Part shown: one piece after another, positions 26,726 through 35,900 of the stretch
Position numbering within the stretch: the stretch's first letter is position 1
Layout: every line of letters begins with the position of its first letter
From: HGM04593 sp045588345
Lineage (GTDB): Bacteria > Bacteroidota > Bacteroidia > Bacteroidales > Bacteroidaceae
Assembly (NCBI GenBank): GCA_045588345.1
Contig: JAZNDZ010000005.1
Span: forward strand, 1 to 64,000
Reading direction: 5' to 3'
Length of the DNA stretch: 64,000 nt
The notes under the pieces: generated by a model
Database searches by the model: none
Seen by the model: the letters and a program-made list of their open reading frames with translations, nothing else
Told to the model about the DNA's origin: nothing
Program-made: the position numbers and the translations under genes

Positions 26726-27667
26726 ATGGAGAAGAACGCAAAAATATATGTAGCCGGGCATCGCGGAATGGTTGGTTCAGCCATTGTACGCGAATTGCAA
26801 CGTCAAGGCTACACAAACATCGTTACACGCACGCACAGCGAACTTGACCTGTGCCGTCAGGAACAGGTAGAGAAGTTCTTTGCCCAAGAGAAGCCCGAAT
26901 ATGTATTCCTTGCAGCGGCAAAAGTAGGAGGCATTATAGCCAACCACACTGCTCTTGCCGACTTCATGTACGACAACATGATGCTTGAAATGAATGTAAT
27001 CAATGCCGCATGGCGCAATGGCTGCAAGAAATTGGAGTTCCTTGGTTCATCGTGCATCTACCCGCGATTGGCACCTCAACCAATGAAGGAGAGTTGCCTG
27101 CTCACATCGGAACTTGAGCCAACAAATGAGGCATACGCACTTGCAAAGATTTCGGGTCTCAAATATTGCGAATACCTGAACCGCCAGTATGGTACAGATT
27201 TCATCAGCGTGATGCCCACCAACCTATACGGGCCAAACGACAACTACCACCCCACACACAGTCATGTGCTTCCGGCGCTTATACGCCGTTTCCACGAAGC
27301 AAAAGAGAATGGGCTGAAAGAAGTTACATGCTGGGGCGACGGAACACCTATGCGCGAATTCCTGTACGTCGATGACCTTGCCAACCTTTGCGTGTTCCTC
27401 ATGAACAACTACAGCGGCAACGAGACTGTAAATGCCGGAACAGGGAAAGAGATATCCATTAAAGACCTTACCATTCTTGTTGCAAAGGTTGTCGGTTTTA
27501 AGGGAGAAATAAAATGGGATACAAGCAAGCCTAACGGTACTCCGCGCAAGTTGCTTGATGTATCGAAGAGTGCCTCGCTCGGCTGGAGTTACAAGACAGA
27601 ACTTGAAGATGGCATAAGGCTATCATACGAGGATTTCCTCACCAACCCGACCAGAGCGGAACGGTAA
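26726..27667 (+). CDS. fcl: GDP-L-fucose synthase
   Basis: Epimerase-reductase that makes GDP-L-fucose from GDP-4-keto-6-deoxymannose with NADPH. The Rossmann motif is GHRGMVGSAI, and the active-site block includes LGSSCIYPRLAPQPM and EAYALAKISGLKYC. MPTNLYGPNDNYHP is typical of the family. The 313-residue length is normal. It is the second gene of gmd-fcl and ends before a bidirectional terminator shared with kbl. Confidence 0.96.
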   Translation: MEKNAKIYVAGHRGMVGSAIVRELQRQGYTNIVTRTHSELDLCRQEQVEKFFAQEKPEYVFLAAAKVGGIIANHTALADFMYDNMMLEMNVINAAWRNGCKKLEFLGSSCIYPRLAPQPMKESCLLTSELEPTNEAYALAKISGLKYCEYLNRQYGTDFISVMPTNLYGPNDNYHPTHSHVLPALIRRFHEAKENGLKEVTCWGDGTPMREFLYVDDLANLCVFLMNNYSGNETVNAGTGKEISIKDLTILVAKVVGFKGEIKWDTSKPNGTPRKLLDVSKSASLGWSYKTELEDGIRLSYEDFLTNPTRAER

Positions 27668-27675
27668 ACATATAA

Positions 27676-27790
27676 GAGGGTGACCCAAAAGTTATTTTAC
27701 AAAAAAAGAGGCTGCTAAAAATTATTTTTTAGTCAGCCTCTTTTTTTGTGGAGATGAATAAAAAGATGTAGTTCAAGGCTTGCGCCTTGA
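27676..27790. terminator. Bidirectional terminator, partial copy of the dispersed repeat
   Basis: The region starts with GAGGGTGACCCAAAAG as in the repeat at 1665. It then has a strong hairpin (GAGGCTG...CAGCCTC, about 27708-27740, with A/T runs on both sides). It ends with sequence like the repeat's internal AATAAAAAG...GTTCAAGGCTTG. It lies between convergent fcl and kbl. Confidence 0.7.
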
Positions 27791-27799
27791 ATATTATTC

Positions 27800-28990
27800 T
27801 TACTTTATAACCCCCAGTTCTCTACCCACCTTTATGAAGGCATTGATAGCCTTGTCAAGATGTTCTTGTTCGTGAGCAGCAGAGAGCTGGACACGGATAC
27901 GCGCCTCACCCTTTGGAACAACCGGATAATAGAAACCTGTAACAAAGATTCCCTCCTTGGCCATTTTCTGCGCAAACACCTGAGAAAGAGGAGCATCGTA
28001 AAGCATTACGGCACAAATAGCCGACTGAGTGGGCTTGATGTCAAAGCCGGCAGCAAGCATCTTTTCGCGGAAGTAATTCACGTTGTTCTGCAATTTAGTA
28101 TGCAATGCATCGCTCTCTGCAAGCATCTTGAACACCTCAATTGAGGCACCGACTACTGAAGGCGGCAAAGAGTTTGAGAACAGATATGGACGTGAGCGCT
28201 GGCGCAACATGTCTATAATCTCTTTGCGGCCGGTTGTAAAACCACCCACAGCACCACCGAAGGCCTTGCCAAATGTACCTGTAAAAATGTCAATGCGGCC
28301 GTAGCAACCGAACTGTTCAGCAACGCCATGGCCTGTAGCACCTACAACACCTGCTGAATGTGACTCATCGACCATTACCAGTGCATTGTACTTTTCGGCA
28401 AGGTCACATATCTTGTCCATTGGAGCCACATTGCCATCCATAGAGAAAACACCGTCGGTTACAATAATGCGGAAGCGCTGAGCCTGCGCCTCTTGCAGAC
28501 AACGCTCAAGGTCGGCCATATCGGCGTTAGCATAGCGGTAACGCTGAGCCTTGCACAAACGCACGCCGTCAATGATTGAGGCATGGTTCAATGAGTCGGA
28601 AATAATTGCATCCTCAGCAGTGAACAACGGTTCAAAAAGGCCTCCGTTGGCATCGAAGCAGGCAGCATAGAGAATTGTATCTTCGGTCTTGAAATAATCG
28701 GCAATTGCCTTCTCAAGAGTCTTGTGATAATCCTGCGTACCGCAGATGAAACGTACCGACGACATACCATATCCGCGAGCCTCCATAGCCTCCCGGGCAG
28801 CCTTCATCAGGCGGGGATTGTTAGAGAGGCCAAGATAGTTGTTGGCACAGAAATTGAGTGCCTTTGAGCCGTCTTCAAGAGTAATCTCGGCAAACTGCTG
28901 CGATGCGATGTTACGTTCTCTCTTGTAAAGACCGGCCTCATCTATTGCAGCCAGTTCATTCTGCAAATGTTGTTGAAATTTCCCGTACAT
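27800..28990 (-). CDS. kbl: 2-amino-3-ketobutyrate CoA ligase (glycine C-acetyltransferase)
   Basis: PLP enzyme of the alpha-oxoamine synthase family. It splits 2-amino-3-ketobutyrate with CoA into glycine and acetyl-CoA. Motifs: NNYLGLSNNPRL, the PLP pocket MVDESHSAGVVGATGHG, and the lysine in TGTFGKAFGG. The 396-residue length is normal. Its partner, threonine dehydrogenase, is transcribed divergently at 29230, so together they convert threonine to glycine and acetyl-CoA. A good promoter lies at 29066-29096. Confidence 0.94.
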   Translation of the reverse strand: MYGKFQQHLQNELAAIDEAGLYKRERNIASQQFAEITLEDGSKALNFCANNYLGLSNNPRLMKAAREAMEARGYGMSSVRFICGTQDYHKTLEKAIADYFKTEDTILYAACFDANGGLFEPLFTAEDAIISDSLNHASIIDGVRLCKAQRYRYANADMADLERCLQEAQAQRFRIIVTDGVFSMDGNVAPMDKICDLAEKYNALVMVDESHSAGVVGATGHGVAEQFGCYGRIDIFTGTFGKAFGGAVGGFTTGRKEIIDMLRQRSRPYLFSNSLPPSVVGASIEVFKMLAESDALHTKLQNNVNYFREKMLAAGFDIKPTQSAICAVMLYDAPLSQVFAQKMAKEGIFVTGFYYPVVPKGEARIRVQLSAAHEQEHLDKAINAFIKVGRELGVIK

Positions 28991-29065
28991 AGTTATAGTT
29001 TGATTAAATGATTATATTCCTGTCATAAAGTTGCGAAACGGCACAGCCCCTTGCCACCTCAAAGG

Positions 29066-29096
29066 CAAATGTACCTTTTTATCAAAAGAACCGCAA
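29066..29096 (-). promoter_or_regulatory. Promoter of kbl
   Basis: On the minus strand there is a perfect -7 TACATTTG (reverse of 29066-29073), with a -33 TTG (29094-29096) 20 bp upstream. It implies a leader of roughly 70 nt before the kbl ATG. Confidence 0.65.
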
Positions 29097-29171
29097 CATA
29101 TACTAATAAAAAATTGCTTTTTTTAACGTAAAAAAGGAGAAACGATAGAGCGGTATTACAAAAAATAAATG

Positions 29172-29179
29172 TAACTTTG
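29172..29179 (+). promoter_or_regulatory. -7 box for the threonine dehydrogenase gene
   Basis: TAACTTTG, a perfect TAnnTTTG match, lies 50 bp before the ATG at 29230. No clear -33 TTG is visible. Confidence 0.45.
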
Positions 29180-29229
29180 AAAGCGATAGATAAAATCCAG
29201 TCAATTCAGAAACGACATAATACAGGCTT

Positions 29230-30186
29230 ATGAAAAACGTACTTGTTATCGGTTCTACCGGACAGATTGGTTCGGAACTTACAATGAAACTACGCAACAT
29301 GATACCCGACGGCAATATTGTTGCAGGTTATATCCCGGGTGCAGAGCCAAAAGGCATTCTCCTTGAAAGCGGCCCGGCCGAAGAGGCAAATGTAAAGAAT
29401 GCACAGCAACTTGCCGATATTGTAGAGAAATACAAGATTGACACCATATACAACCTTGCTGCACTTCTTTCGGCTGTTGCCGAGGCCAAGCCGCTGCTTG
29501 CTTGGGACATTCAAATGAACGGTCTTTTGAACATACTTGAGATTGCACGCGAGAAGAAGTGTGCAGTGTTCACCCCGAGTTCAATTGGTTCATTCGGCCC
29601 CAACACACCGGCCGACAACACACCGCAAGACACCATTCAGCGCCCACGCACCATGTACGGCGTGACCAAGGTTGCCACTGAGTTGCTCAGCGACTATTAC
29701 TTCATCAAATATGGCGTAGACACACGTGCTGTACGCTTCCCCGGGCTCATTTCAAATGTGACACTCCCCGGCGGCGGAACAACCGACTACGCAGTGGAGA
29801 TATACTACGCGGCTGTCAAGGGCGAGGACTTTGCATGCCCAATCCAAGCCGGAACATTCATGGACATGATGTACATGCCCGATGCACTGAAAGCAGCAGT
29901 GGACATAATGAATGCCGACCCGTCACGTCTCATTCACCGCAACGCATTCAATGTTGCATCAATGACATTCGACCCTGAGATTATCAAGGCATCAATACAG
30001 AAATATATCCCCGACTTCAAGATGCACTATGAGTTCGACCCCGTGCGCCAGGCTATTGCCGATTCATGGCCGAACAAGATGGACGATTCATGTGCACGCA
30101 ACGAATGGGACTGGCAGCCATCTTATGACCTTGACTCAATGACACAGGACATGATAAAGACGCTGCGCGAGAGATTCGGCAAATAA
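29230..30186 (+). CDS. L-threonine 3-dehydrogenase, epimerase (SDR) type
   Basis: NAD-dependent oxidation of L-threonine to 2-amino-3-ketobutyrate by an enzyme of the extended SDR fold, not the zinc MDR type of E. coli. Motifs: GSTGQIGSELT, NLAALLSAVAE, and the catalytic block TMYGVTKVATELL. The 318-residue length and FPGLISNVTLPGGGTTDYA match this family. Divergent kbl supports the assignment over a sugar-nucleotide epimerase. Confidence 0.9.
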   Translation: MKNVLVIGSTGQIGSELTMKLRNMIPDGNIVAGYIPGAEPKGILLESGPAEEANVKNAQQLADIVEKYKIDTIYNLAALLSAVAEAKPLLAWDIQMNGLLNILEIAREKKCAVFTPSSIGSFGPNTPADNTPQDTIQRPRTMYGVTKVATELLSDYYFIKYGVDTRAVRFPGLISNVTLPGGGTTDYAVEIYYAAVKGEDFACPIQAGTFMDMMYMPDALKAAVDIMNADPSRLIHRNAFNVASMTFDPEIIKASIQKYIPDFKMHYEFDPVRQAIADSWPNKMDDSCARNEWDWQPSYDLDSMTQDMIKTLRERFGK

Positions 30187-30267
30187 TATACAAAAGGACA
30201 AGAGCAACGAACAACAACCATTCATTTTCTGTTTAGATTACATTATGTGTTACTAAAACAGAATATC

Positions 30268-30438
30268 ATGAATGTAAAAAAAGAGTATTCAAAACCTTGT
30301 TGCACCATTGTAGATTGCGAACTGACTAACGTTATCCTTGCCGACAGCCAACCACAAAGGAGCAGTAGCGCACAACCGGCAACAGACAGTAGCGACACCA
30401 CAACCGACGGCGGTTGGAGCAACATCTGGAATAATTGA
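30268..30438 (+). CDS. Short peptide of unknown function
   Basis: A 56-residue peptide from the ATG at 30268, MNVKKEYSKPCCTIVDCELT onward, then a Ser/Thr/Asp-rich low-complexity tail ending GGWSNIWNN. Small Bacteroidales peptides starting with a K-K-x-Y-x-K-P block and ending in a polar low-complexity tail are common next to unrelated genes, and their role is unknown. It has no signal peptide. Three cysteines lie in the first 20 residues. A perfect terminator starts two bases after its stop, which supports a dedicated short transcript. Confidence 0.65.
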   Translation: MNVKKEYSKPCCTIVDCELTNVILADSQPQRSSSAQPATDSSDTTTDGGWSNIWNN

Positions 30439-30439
30439 C

Positions 30440-30475
30440 AAAAAAAAGAGATTTCAAACGAAATCTCTTTTTTTT
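30440..30475. terminator. Bidirectional intrinsic terminator
   Basis: Perfect 15-bp stem (30440-30454 with 30461-30475) with A8 on one side and T8 on the other and a CAAACG loop. It serves the short peptide gene on + and nadA on -. Confidence 0.85.
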
Positions 30476-30498
30476 GTCTGGGGAAGCCGCTAATGCTG

Positions 30499-31479
30499 TT
30501 ATTTTGAGAGTTCCAGCATTCGCACTATCGGGCGTTTCGCATCTTCGCGCAAAGTCTCATCGAGTTCAACTGCCGGCCACTCATACTTTAATGTATTATA
30601 AAGTTTCTCAAGAGTGTTAAGGCGCATGAACGCGCACTCGTTGCAGGCACAACTGCCCGTCATAGGCGGAACAGGAATAAAATTCTTCTCGGGACAACGT
30701 TTCTGCATTTCGTGCAGGATACCGCTCTCTGTCGCTACAATAAAGTCCTTGGCATCGCTCTTTTGCGCAAATGAAAGGATTGCAGCTGTTGAGCCTATGA
30801 AATCGGCCAATGCAAGCACTCCGCTCTTGCATTCGGGGTGGGCAAGCACTTTTGCATCGGGATATGCACTTCTTAATTCAACTATCTTTTCAATGGAAAA
30901 TTGCTCATGGACATGGCAACCACCGTTCCATAGCAGCATGTTGCGGTGAGTGACAGCATTCAAATAACCGCCAAGGTTCTTGTCGGGAGCAAAGATAATC
31001 TTCTCGTCCTTTGGGAAACTGTCAACCACAGCACGCGCATTGGTCGATGTCACCACTATGTCGGTAAGTGCCTTTACGGCTGCCGAAGTATTCACGTATG
31101 CGACAACCTTGTAACCGGGATGCTCAGCCTTGAACTTTGCAAGTTCCTCGGCCGGACAACTCTCGGCAAGCGAACAACCTGCGTTCAGGTCGGGAATGAG
31201 TACTTTTTTTTCGGGAGAGAGAATCTTGTTTGTCTCGGCCATAAAGTGCACACCGCACATTACAATGATATCGGCTGTAGTCTTTTCGGCCAACTGTGCA
31301 AGGGCAAGGCTGTCGCCTACAAAGTCTGCTACATCCTGAACAGCACCATCGGTATAATAGTGCGCCAGCACAACAGCATTCTTTTCCTCGCACATGCGGC
31401 GTATTTCAGCCTTCAGGTCCACTCCCTCGGGAATTTTCTCATCGATAAATCCCTTTTCTATCCATTCTTGCTTTATCAT
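30499..31479 (-). CDS. nadA: Quinolinate synthase A
   Basis: 4Fe-4S enzyme condensing iminoaspartate with dihydroxyacetone phosphate to quinolinate in NAD synthesis. Motifs: AHYYTDGAVQDVADFVGDSL, MCGVHFMAETNKIL, and cluster cysteines in MCGVHF, PECKSG and TGSCACNECAFM. The 326-residue length is normal. nadB and nadC are not nearby. A TATCTTCG -7-like box lies about 30 bp upstream (31508-31515, minus strand). Confidence 0.95.
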   Translation of the reverse strand: MIKQEWIEKGFIDEKIPEGVDLKAEIRRMCEEKNAVVLAHYYTDGAVQDVADFVGDSLALAQLAEKTTADIIVMCGVHFMAETNKILSPEKKVLIPDLNAGCSLAESCPAEELAKFKAEHPGYKVVAYVNTSAAVKALTDIVVTSTNARAVVDSFPKDEKIIFAPDKNLGGYLNAVTHRNMLLWNGGCHVHEQFSIEKIVELRSAYPDAKVLAHPECKSGVLALADFIGSTAAILSFAQKSDAKDFIVATESGILHEMQKRCPEKNFIPVPPMTGSCACNECAFMRLNTLEKLYNTLKYEWPAVELDETLREDAKRPIVRMLELSK

Positions 31480-31592
31480 GGTTGTTATGTTTTTTCTTGT
31501 AACTACGCGAAGATACTAAAAAATCCCGTACAGCGAAACTTTATCGGCATTATAACCTTTTATAACAGTACAGGCAATTATAATTCTCAAAA

Positions 31593-32138
31593 TCAGAAAC
31601 TCATTGACATGTATATACCACAACGTCCTTCCCCGGTAACCGTGGGCGAAAGCACAAGATTATGTTTCTTGGCAAACGGGGTTGTGAAGAGCAGACTGCT
31701 GCCGGCACCGATTGCCGCGCCGGCAAGGACATCCCATGCATCGTGACGTTTGGAATACACCCTGCCCCATGCCACATAACCGCTTACCAGATATGCCGGT
31801 ACACCCCATTTCCAGCCATAGCGTTTTTGCAGGAAAGTTGCTCCGGCAAATGAAAAGCCTGTGTGGTTCGAGGGGAACGAGTGGTCATCGCTCCCGTCCG
31901 GACGTTTCTTTTTTACTGTGTATTTCAGGGCATAACTCACTGCCACCTGGGCAGCAAGCGACTCGCCCAACTGCAACAAGCCTTTGTAATCACCCTCGGC
32001 AAGCGCAACAGTGGCACCCACTGCAGCGGGAGCAAACATGGCTATGTCGGTAGAAGTCTCAATAGCCTTGCGGCTCTGGGCATTAACGTGCACAACCGAA
32101 AACAGCAGTGTCACAACCAAGAATAGTGAACGTTTCAT
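31593..32138 (-). CDS. PAP2-family phosphatase
   Basis: Exported 181-residue acid phosphatase/lipid phosphatase relative from the ATG at 32138. The frame's longer form starts at TTG. The signal peptide ends around residue 20 (VHVNAQ). All three PAP2 motifs are present: KYTVKKKRPDG, SFPSNHTGFSF and RVYSKRHDAWDVLAG, with catalytic His in PSNH and in RHD. The substrate (undecaprenyl pyrophosphate, phosphatidyl phosphate or other) cannot be told from the sequence. Confidence 0.87.
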   Translation of the reverse strand: MKRSLFLVVTLLFSVVHVNAQSRKAIETSTDIAMFAPAAVGATVALAEGDYKGLLQLGESLAAQVAVSYALKYTVKKKRPDGSDDHSFPSNHTGFSFAGATFLQKRYGWKWGVPAYLVSGYVAWGRVYSKRHDAWDVLAGAAIGAGSSLLFTTPFAKKHNLVLSPTVTGEGRCGIYMSMSF

Positions 32139-32265
32139 CAACTGCAATCTTTAAACAATGCAAAGATACATACATTAATTTTGATTTTTTTATTAAAAAG
32201 ATATAAAGAAAGCAAGATTTCCGCAGTTTATCTTTATCTTCGCAAGTAACAAACATTTGATTCCG

Positions 32266-32928
32266 ATGGAGTTCATCAATACAATTTTCAACTGGTTCAG
32301 CAACATCACCCTGTTGCAGATAATTGATTTCATAGGTACATTTGCTTTTGCCATAAGCGGTATACGTCTGGCATCGGCAAAGCAGTTCGACTGGTTCGGA
32401 GCATACGTGGTCGGTGCTGCCACAGCCATTGGAGGCGGAACGTTGCGCGATGTAATGCTTGACGTGCCTGTATTCTGGATGCACGACGGGGTTTATCTCT
32501 CTTGTACAGGCATGGCATTGCTATGGGTAATCCTGTTCAGGAAATACCTTGTACACATGCATAATACATTCTTCATCTTTGATGCTGTGGGACTGGCCTT
32601 GTTCACCATTGTAGGTATACAGAAAACACTCGACTGCGACCTGCCCATTTGGGTAGCCATTGTCATGGGTACAATGACCGGTGCAGCCGGTGGTGTAATA
32701 CGCGATGTGCTCATAAACGAGGAACCGCTTATCTTCCGTAAAGAGATATATGCCATGGCATGCGTTGTCGGAGGAATTGTGTACGGCATAAGCGATTGGT
32801 TAGGAGCACCGGTCGAGATTACCATGCTGCTTTGCGGAACTGCAGTATTCCTTACACGTGTATTGGCTGTGAAATACAGCATTTGCCTGCCGACACTCAA
32901 GTCCGAGGATGAACCGGAAAAGCAATGA
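32266..32928 (+). CDS. TRIC-family (UPF0126) trimeric channel protein
   Basis: Inner-membrane protein of 220 residues with about seven helices. It has two internal repeats, each with the family glycine-Arg-Asp motif (GGGTLRDVMLD and GGVIRDVLINE). Prokaryotic TRIC proteins form trimeric monovalent-cation channels. I use the ATG at 32266, as the frame's earlier start is TTG. A TATCTTCG -7-like box lies at 32235-32242. Confidence 0.9.
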   Translation: MEFINTIFNWFSNITLLQIIDFIGTFAFAISGIRLASAKQFDWFGAYVVGAATAIGGGTLRDVMLDVPVFWMHDGVYLSCTGMALLWVILFRKYLVHMHNTFFIFDAVGLALFTIVGIQKTLDCDLPIWVAIVMGTMTGAAGGVIRDVLINEEPLIFRKEIYAMACVVGGIVYGISDWLGAPVEITMLLCGTAVFLTRVLAVKYSICLPTLKSEDEPEKQ

Positions 32929-32965
32929 AAAGAAAGAATAATAAAAACCTTATAATTGCACAACC

Positions 32966-35900
32966 ATGAAAAAAATTACACTCACCATTCTGGCGATTAT
33001 CATGTGCCTTCCTATGGCAATGCGCGCCGACAGCGACATCAACCTTACTCCCTTGCCAATGAAGATGAGCAAGGGAAGCGGCAGACTTGTATTGCCGGAA
33101 AGTTTCACAATCGCTACAGGAGAACTCAATGAAGTGAATGCAGCCGAAGCCGTGAAGTTCGCCGCACTGTTAAGCAAAGTCACAGGCTACAGCATTGAAG
33201 TAAAGAAAGATGCCGAAGATGCATTCGTTACAATGTCAATGTACACGGGCAGCGAAGAACTCGGGAGCGAGGGCTATACACTTGACATCAGTGCCGGCGG
33301 CATTGCCATTGCCGCCAATGAAGCCAACGGTTTCTACTATGCCTTCCAAAGTATAAAGAAGATGCTCCCTGCCAATGTAATGGCAGAAGTAAAGGACGAT
33401 AAAGTAACCGAGTACTCACTGCCGGTAGTGAACATTACAGATGCTCCGCGTTTTGAGTACCGCGGATTCATGCTCGATGTTAGCCGCCACTATTTCAGCA
33501 TTGAACAAATCAAACGCATGATTGACGTAATGTCATACTACAAGATGAACCGCTTTCATTGGCATCTGACCGATGATCAGGGCTGGCGTTTCGAAGTAAA
33601 GAAATATCCTTTGCTTACAACAGTAGGCGCAACACGCAACGATAACTGGGTCACCGACCGCATATATGGCGGATACTACACAGGCGAGCCCTATGGCCCT
33701 TATTACTACACACAGGAACAGTGCCGCGAGATTGTGGCATACGCAGCAGAGCGTCACATCGAGGTTGTGCCCGAGGTTGAGTTCCCCGGCCATTCATGCG
33801 CTGTGAACGCAGCATACCCCGAACTGAGTTGTAACCCTAACGGAGCGCACAACGTCCAGGTAAACGGCGGCGTGTTCGACGACGTACTTAATGTGGCAAG
33901 CCCATTGGTGTTGCAGTTCGCAAAGGATGTTTTAGATGAGATAATCGATGTATTCCCCTACAGCCAGATTCACATCGGCGGCGACGAAACACCAACAAGC
34001 GCCTGGCAGAATAATGCCGAATGCCAGGCAATGATGCAGGAACTTGGACTTACCAATGTACGCCAGTTGCAGTCACACTTCGTGCGCAAGTTATCGGATT
34101 ATGTTACATCAAAGGAAGGCGACAAGAAACGCACCGTAATCATGTGGAACGAGAGCCTGACAGCCGGCGGCACCGATGAGGAACTAATCAAGGGTACAGG
34201 CGGCACAATGATGTGCTGGGAGATAGGCAACGCACAGCCATGCGCCCTAAAGGCCGCACAGTACGGTATGAAATCAATTATCACCACACAGGTTCCCTAC
34301 TACATCAACCGCCGTCAGAGCACCGATGCCGATGAGCCCAAGGTCGCAGGCTACGGAACAGACAATGTAAAGGCGGTGTATGACTACGTGCCGATTCCGG
34401 CAAGCGTTCCAACGGAACTGCACAAATACTACATTGGCGTACAGGGAACATTCTGGACTGAGCATGTGCAGGAACACGACCTGCTCGAATACCTTGCCCT
34501 GCCACGTCTCACAGCCATTGCAGAAACCGGTTGGACACCGGCAGCAAAGAAGAATTTCACCGATTTCCAGCAGCGTATAACAAAAGATACCCTCTTGCTC
34601 AACTACAATAACTACGACTACGGCCGTCACTATATACTTGACGGCAACAGCAGCACAAGCGGCAAGGTGATGCCGGCAGCATCTACCGACGAAGAGCAGA
34701 CCTGGTACCGCATTGTAACAACAGCCACTGACACCCGTGCCGGCCGTTGCATACAGTTGCTACGCCAAGGAATGAACATTGCCGACAAGACCGGCACCGC
34801 ACCAGCCGGCCGCCTGTGGAACAGCGAAATAATAGAAGACAAGAACAACGAGGGATACAACTATCAGCAATGGGCATTCATGCAAGACCCCAATAACCCC
34901 GAACGCTGGGCAATAGTAAACAAGGCAAAGCCGAACGGCTCGGTAAAAGGCACACCTACAGCCGAGAACAATACAGGCCGTTGGGACTATGACGAGAACA
35001 ACCGCCACTACGACTTTATCCTTGGCGACAAGGCATACGCACAGAACGGCAACAACTACAACTACAGCATACGCAGCCAAAAGGTATCGAACAGCAATAT
35101 GTGCCTCAATTATGCAGGCCCGGGACAGAACTACTCTATCAACCTGTGGAGCGACCCGACAGACGGGAACGGTGGTATTTGGGAGTTCCGTCCGGTGGCA
35201 GCACAAGGCAGCATTGCAATCAATTACCCTGTAGCAGGAACATGCTACCGCATTATCAACAACACCGAACGTTTCCGGGGATTTAGCCTATATGACAATG
35301 GCAATGCGACCGTGACTGCCGCACAACAGAAGTACGGTGCCGATGTTTGGGAAATAACCGATGCTGCAATAACCGATGCAGGACAGACATTCAAATTGCG
35401 CAACGTGGCAACAGGCCGCTACATAAGCAGTGCCAATGCTCCTGTAGCACTGGGCAACAACGGCGTGACACTCACCAATACATACAATACCATAAGCGGC
35501 GACTTCAGCATCACGGCCGGTGAAGGTGCACTCTACCCCATCCCCGAACGTGCAGCAACCAACCCGGGCACTTTAGGCAAGGGTGGCATATACCCGCAAG
35601 GTACAGGCTGGGTCTACGAAAGAGCCTTGCTTGCAACATACGAATGCTACGACAGTGACAACAACCTGCTGCAGAAATTCCACCAATCGGTATCGGAAGG
35701 CAAAGAATTTACGGCCGAAATTCCGCAAATAGCCAATTACGAGGCGACATCGCACACGGTTGAAAGCGACGGAAACAACAAAATCATCAAAGTAAAATAT
35801 AACCTTGTATCATACAGCATAACCTACAACTGCTACACAATGGACGGCAACCTCATTGCAACCATCGATGTACCTTGCAGCATAGGCGACAGTTACTCTG

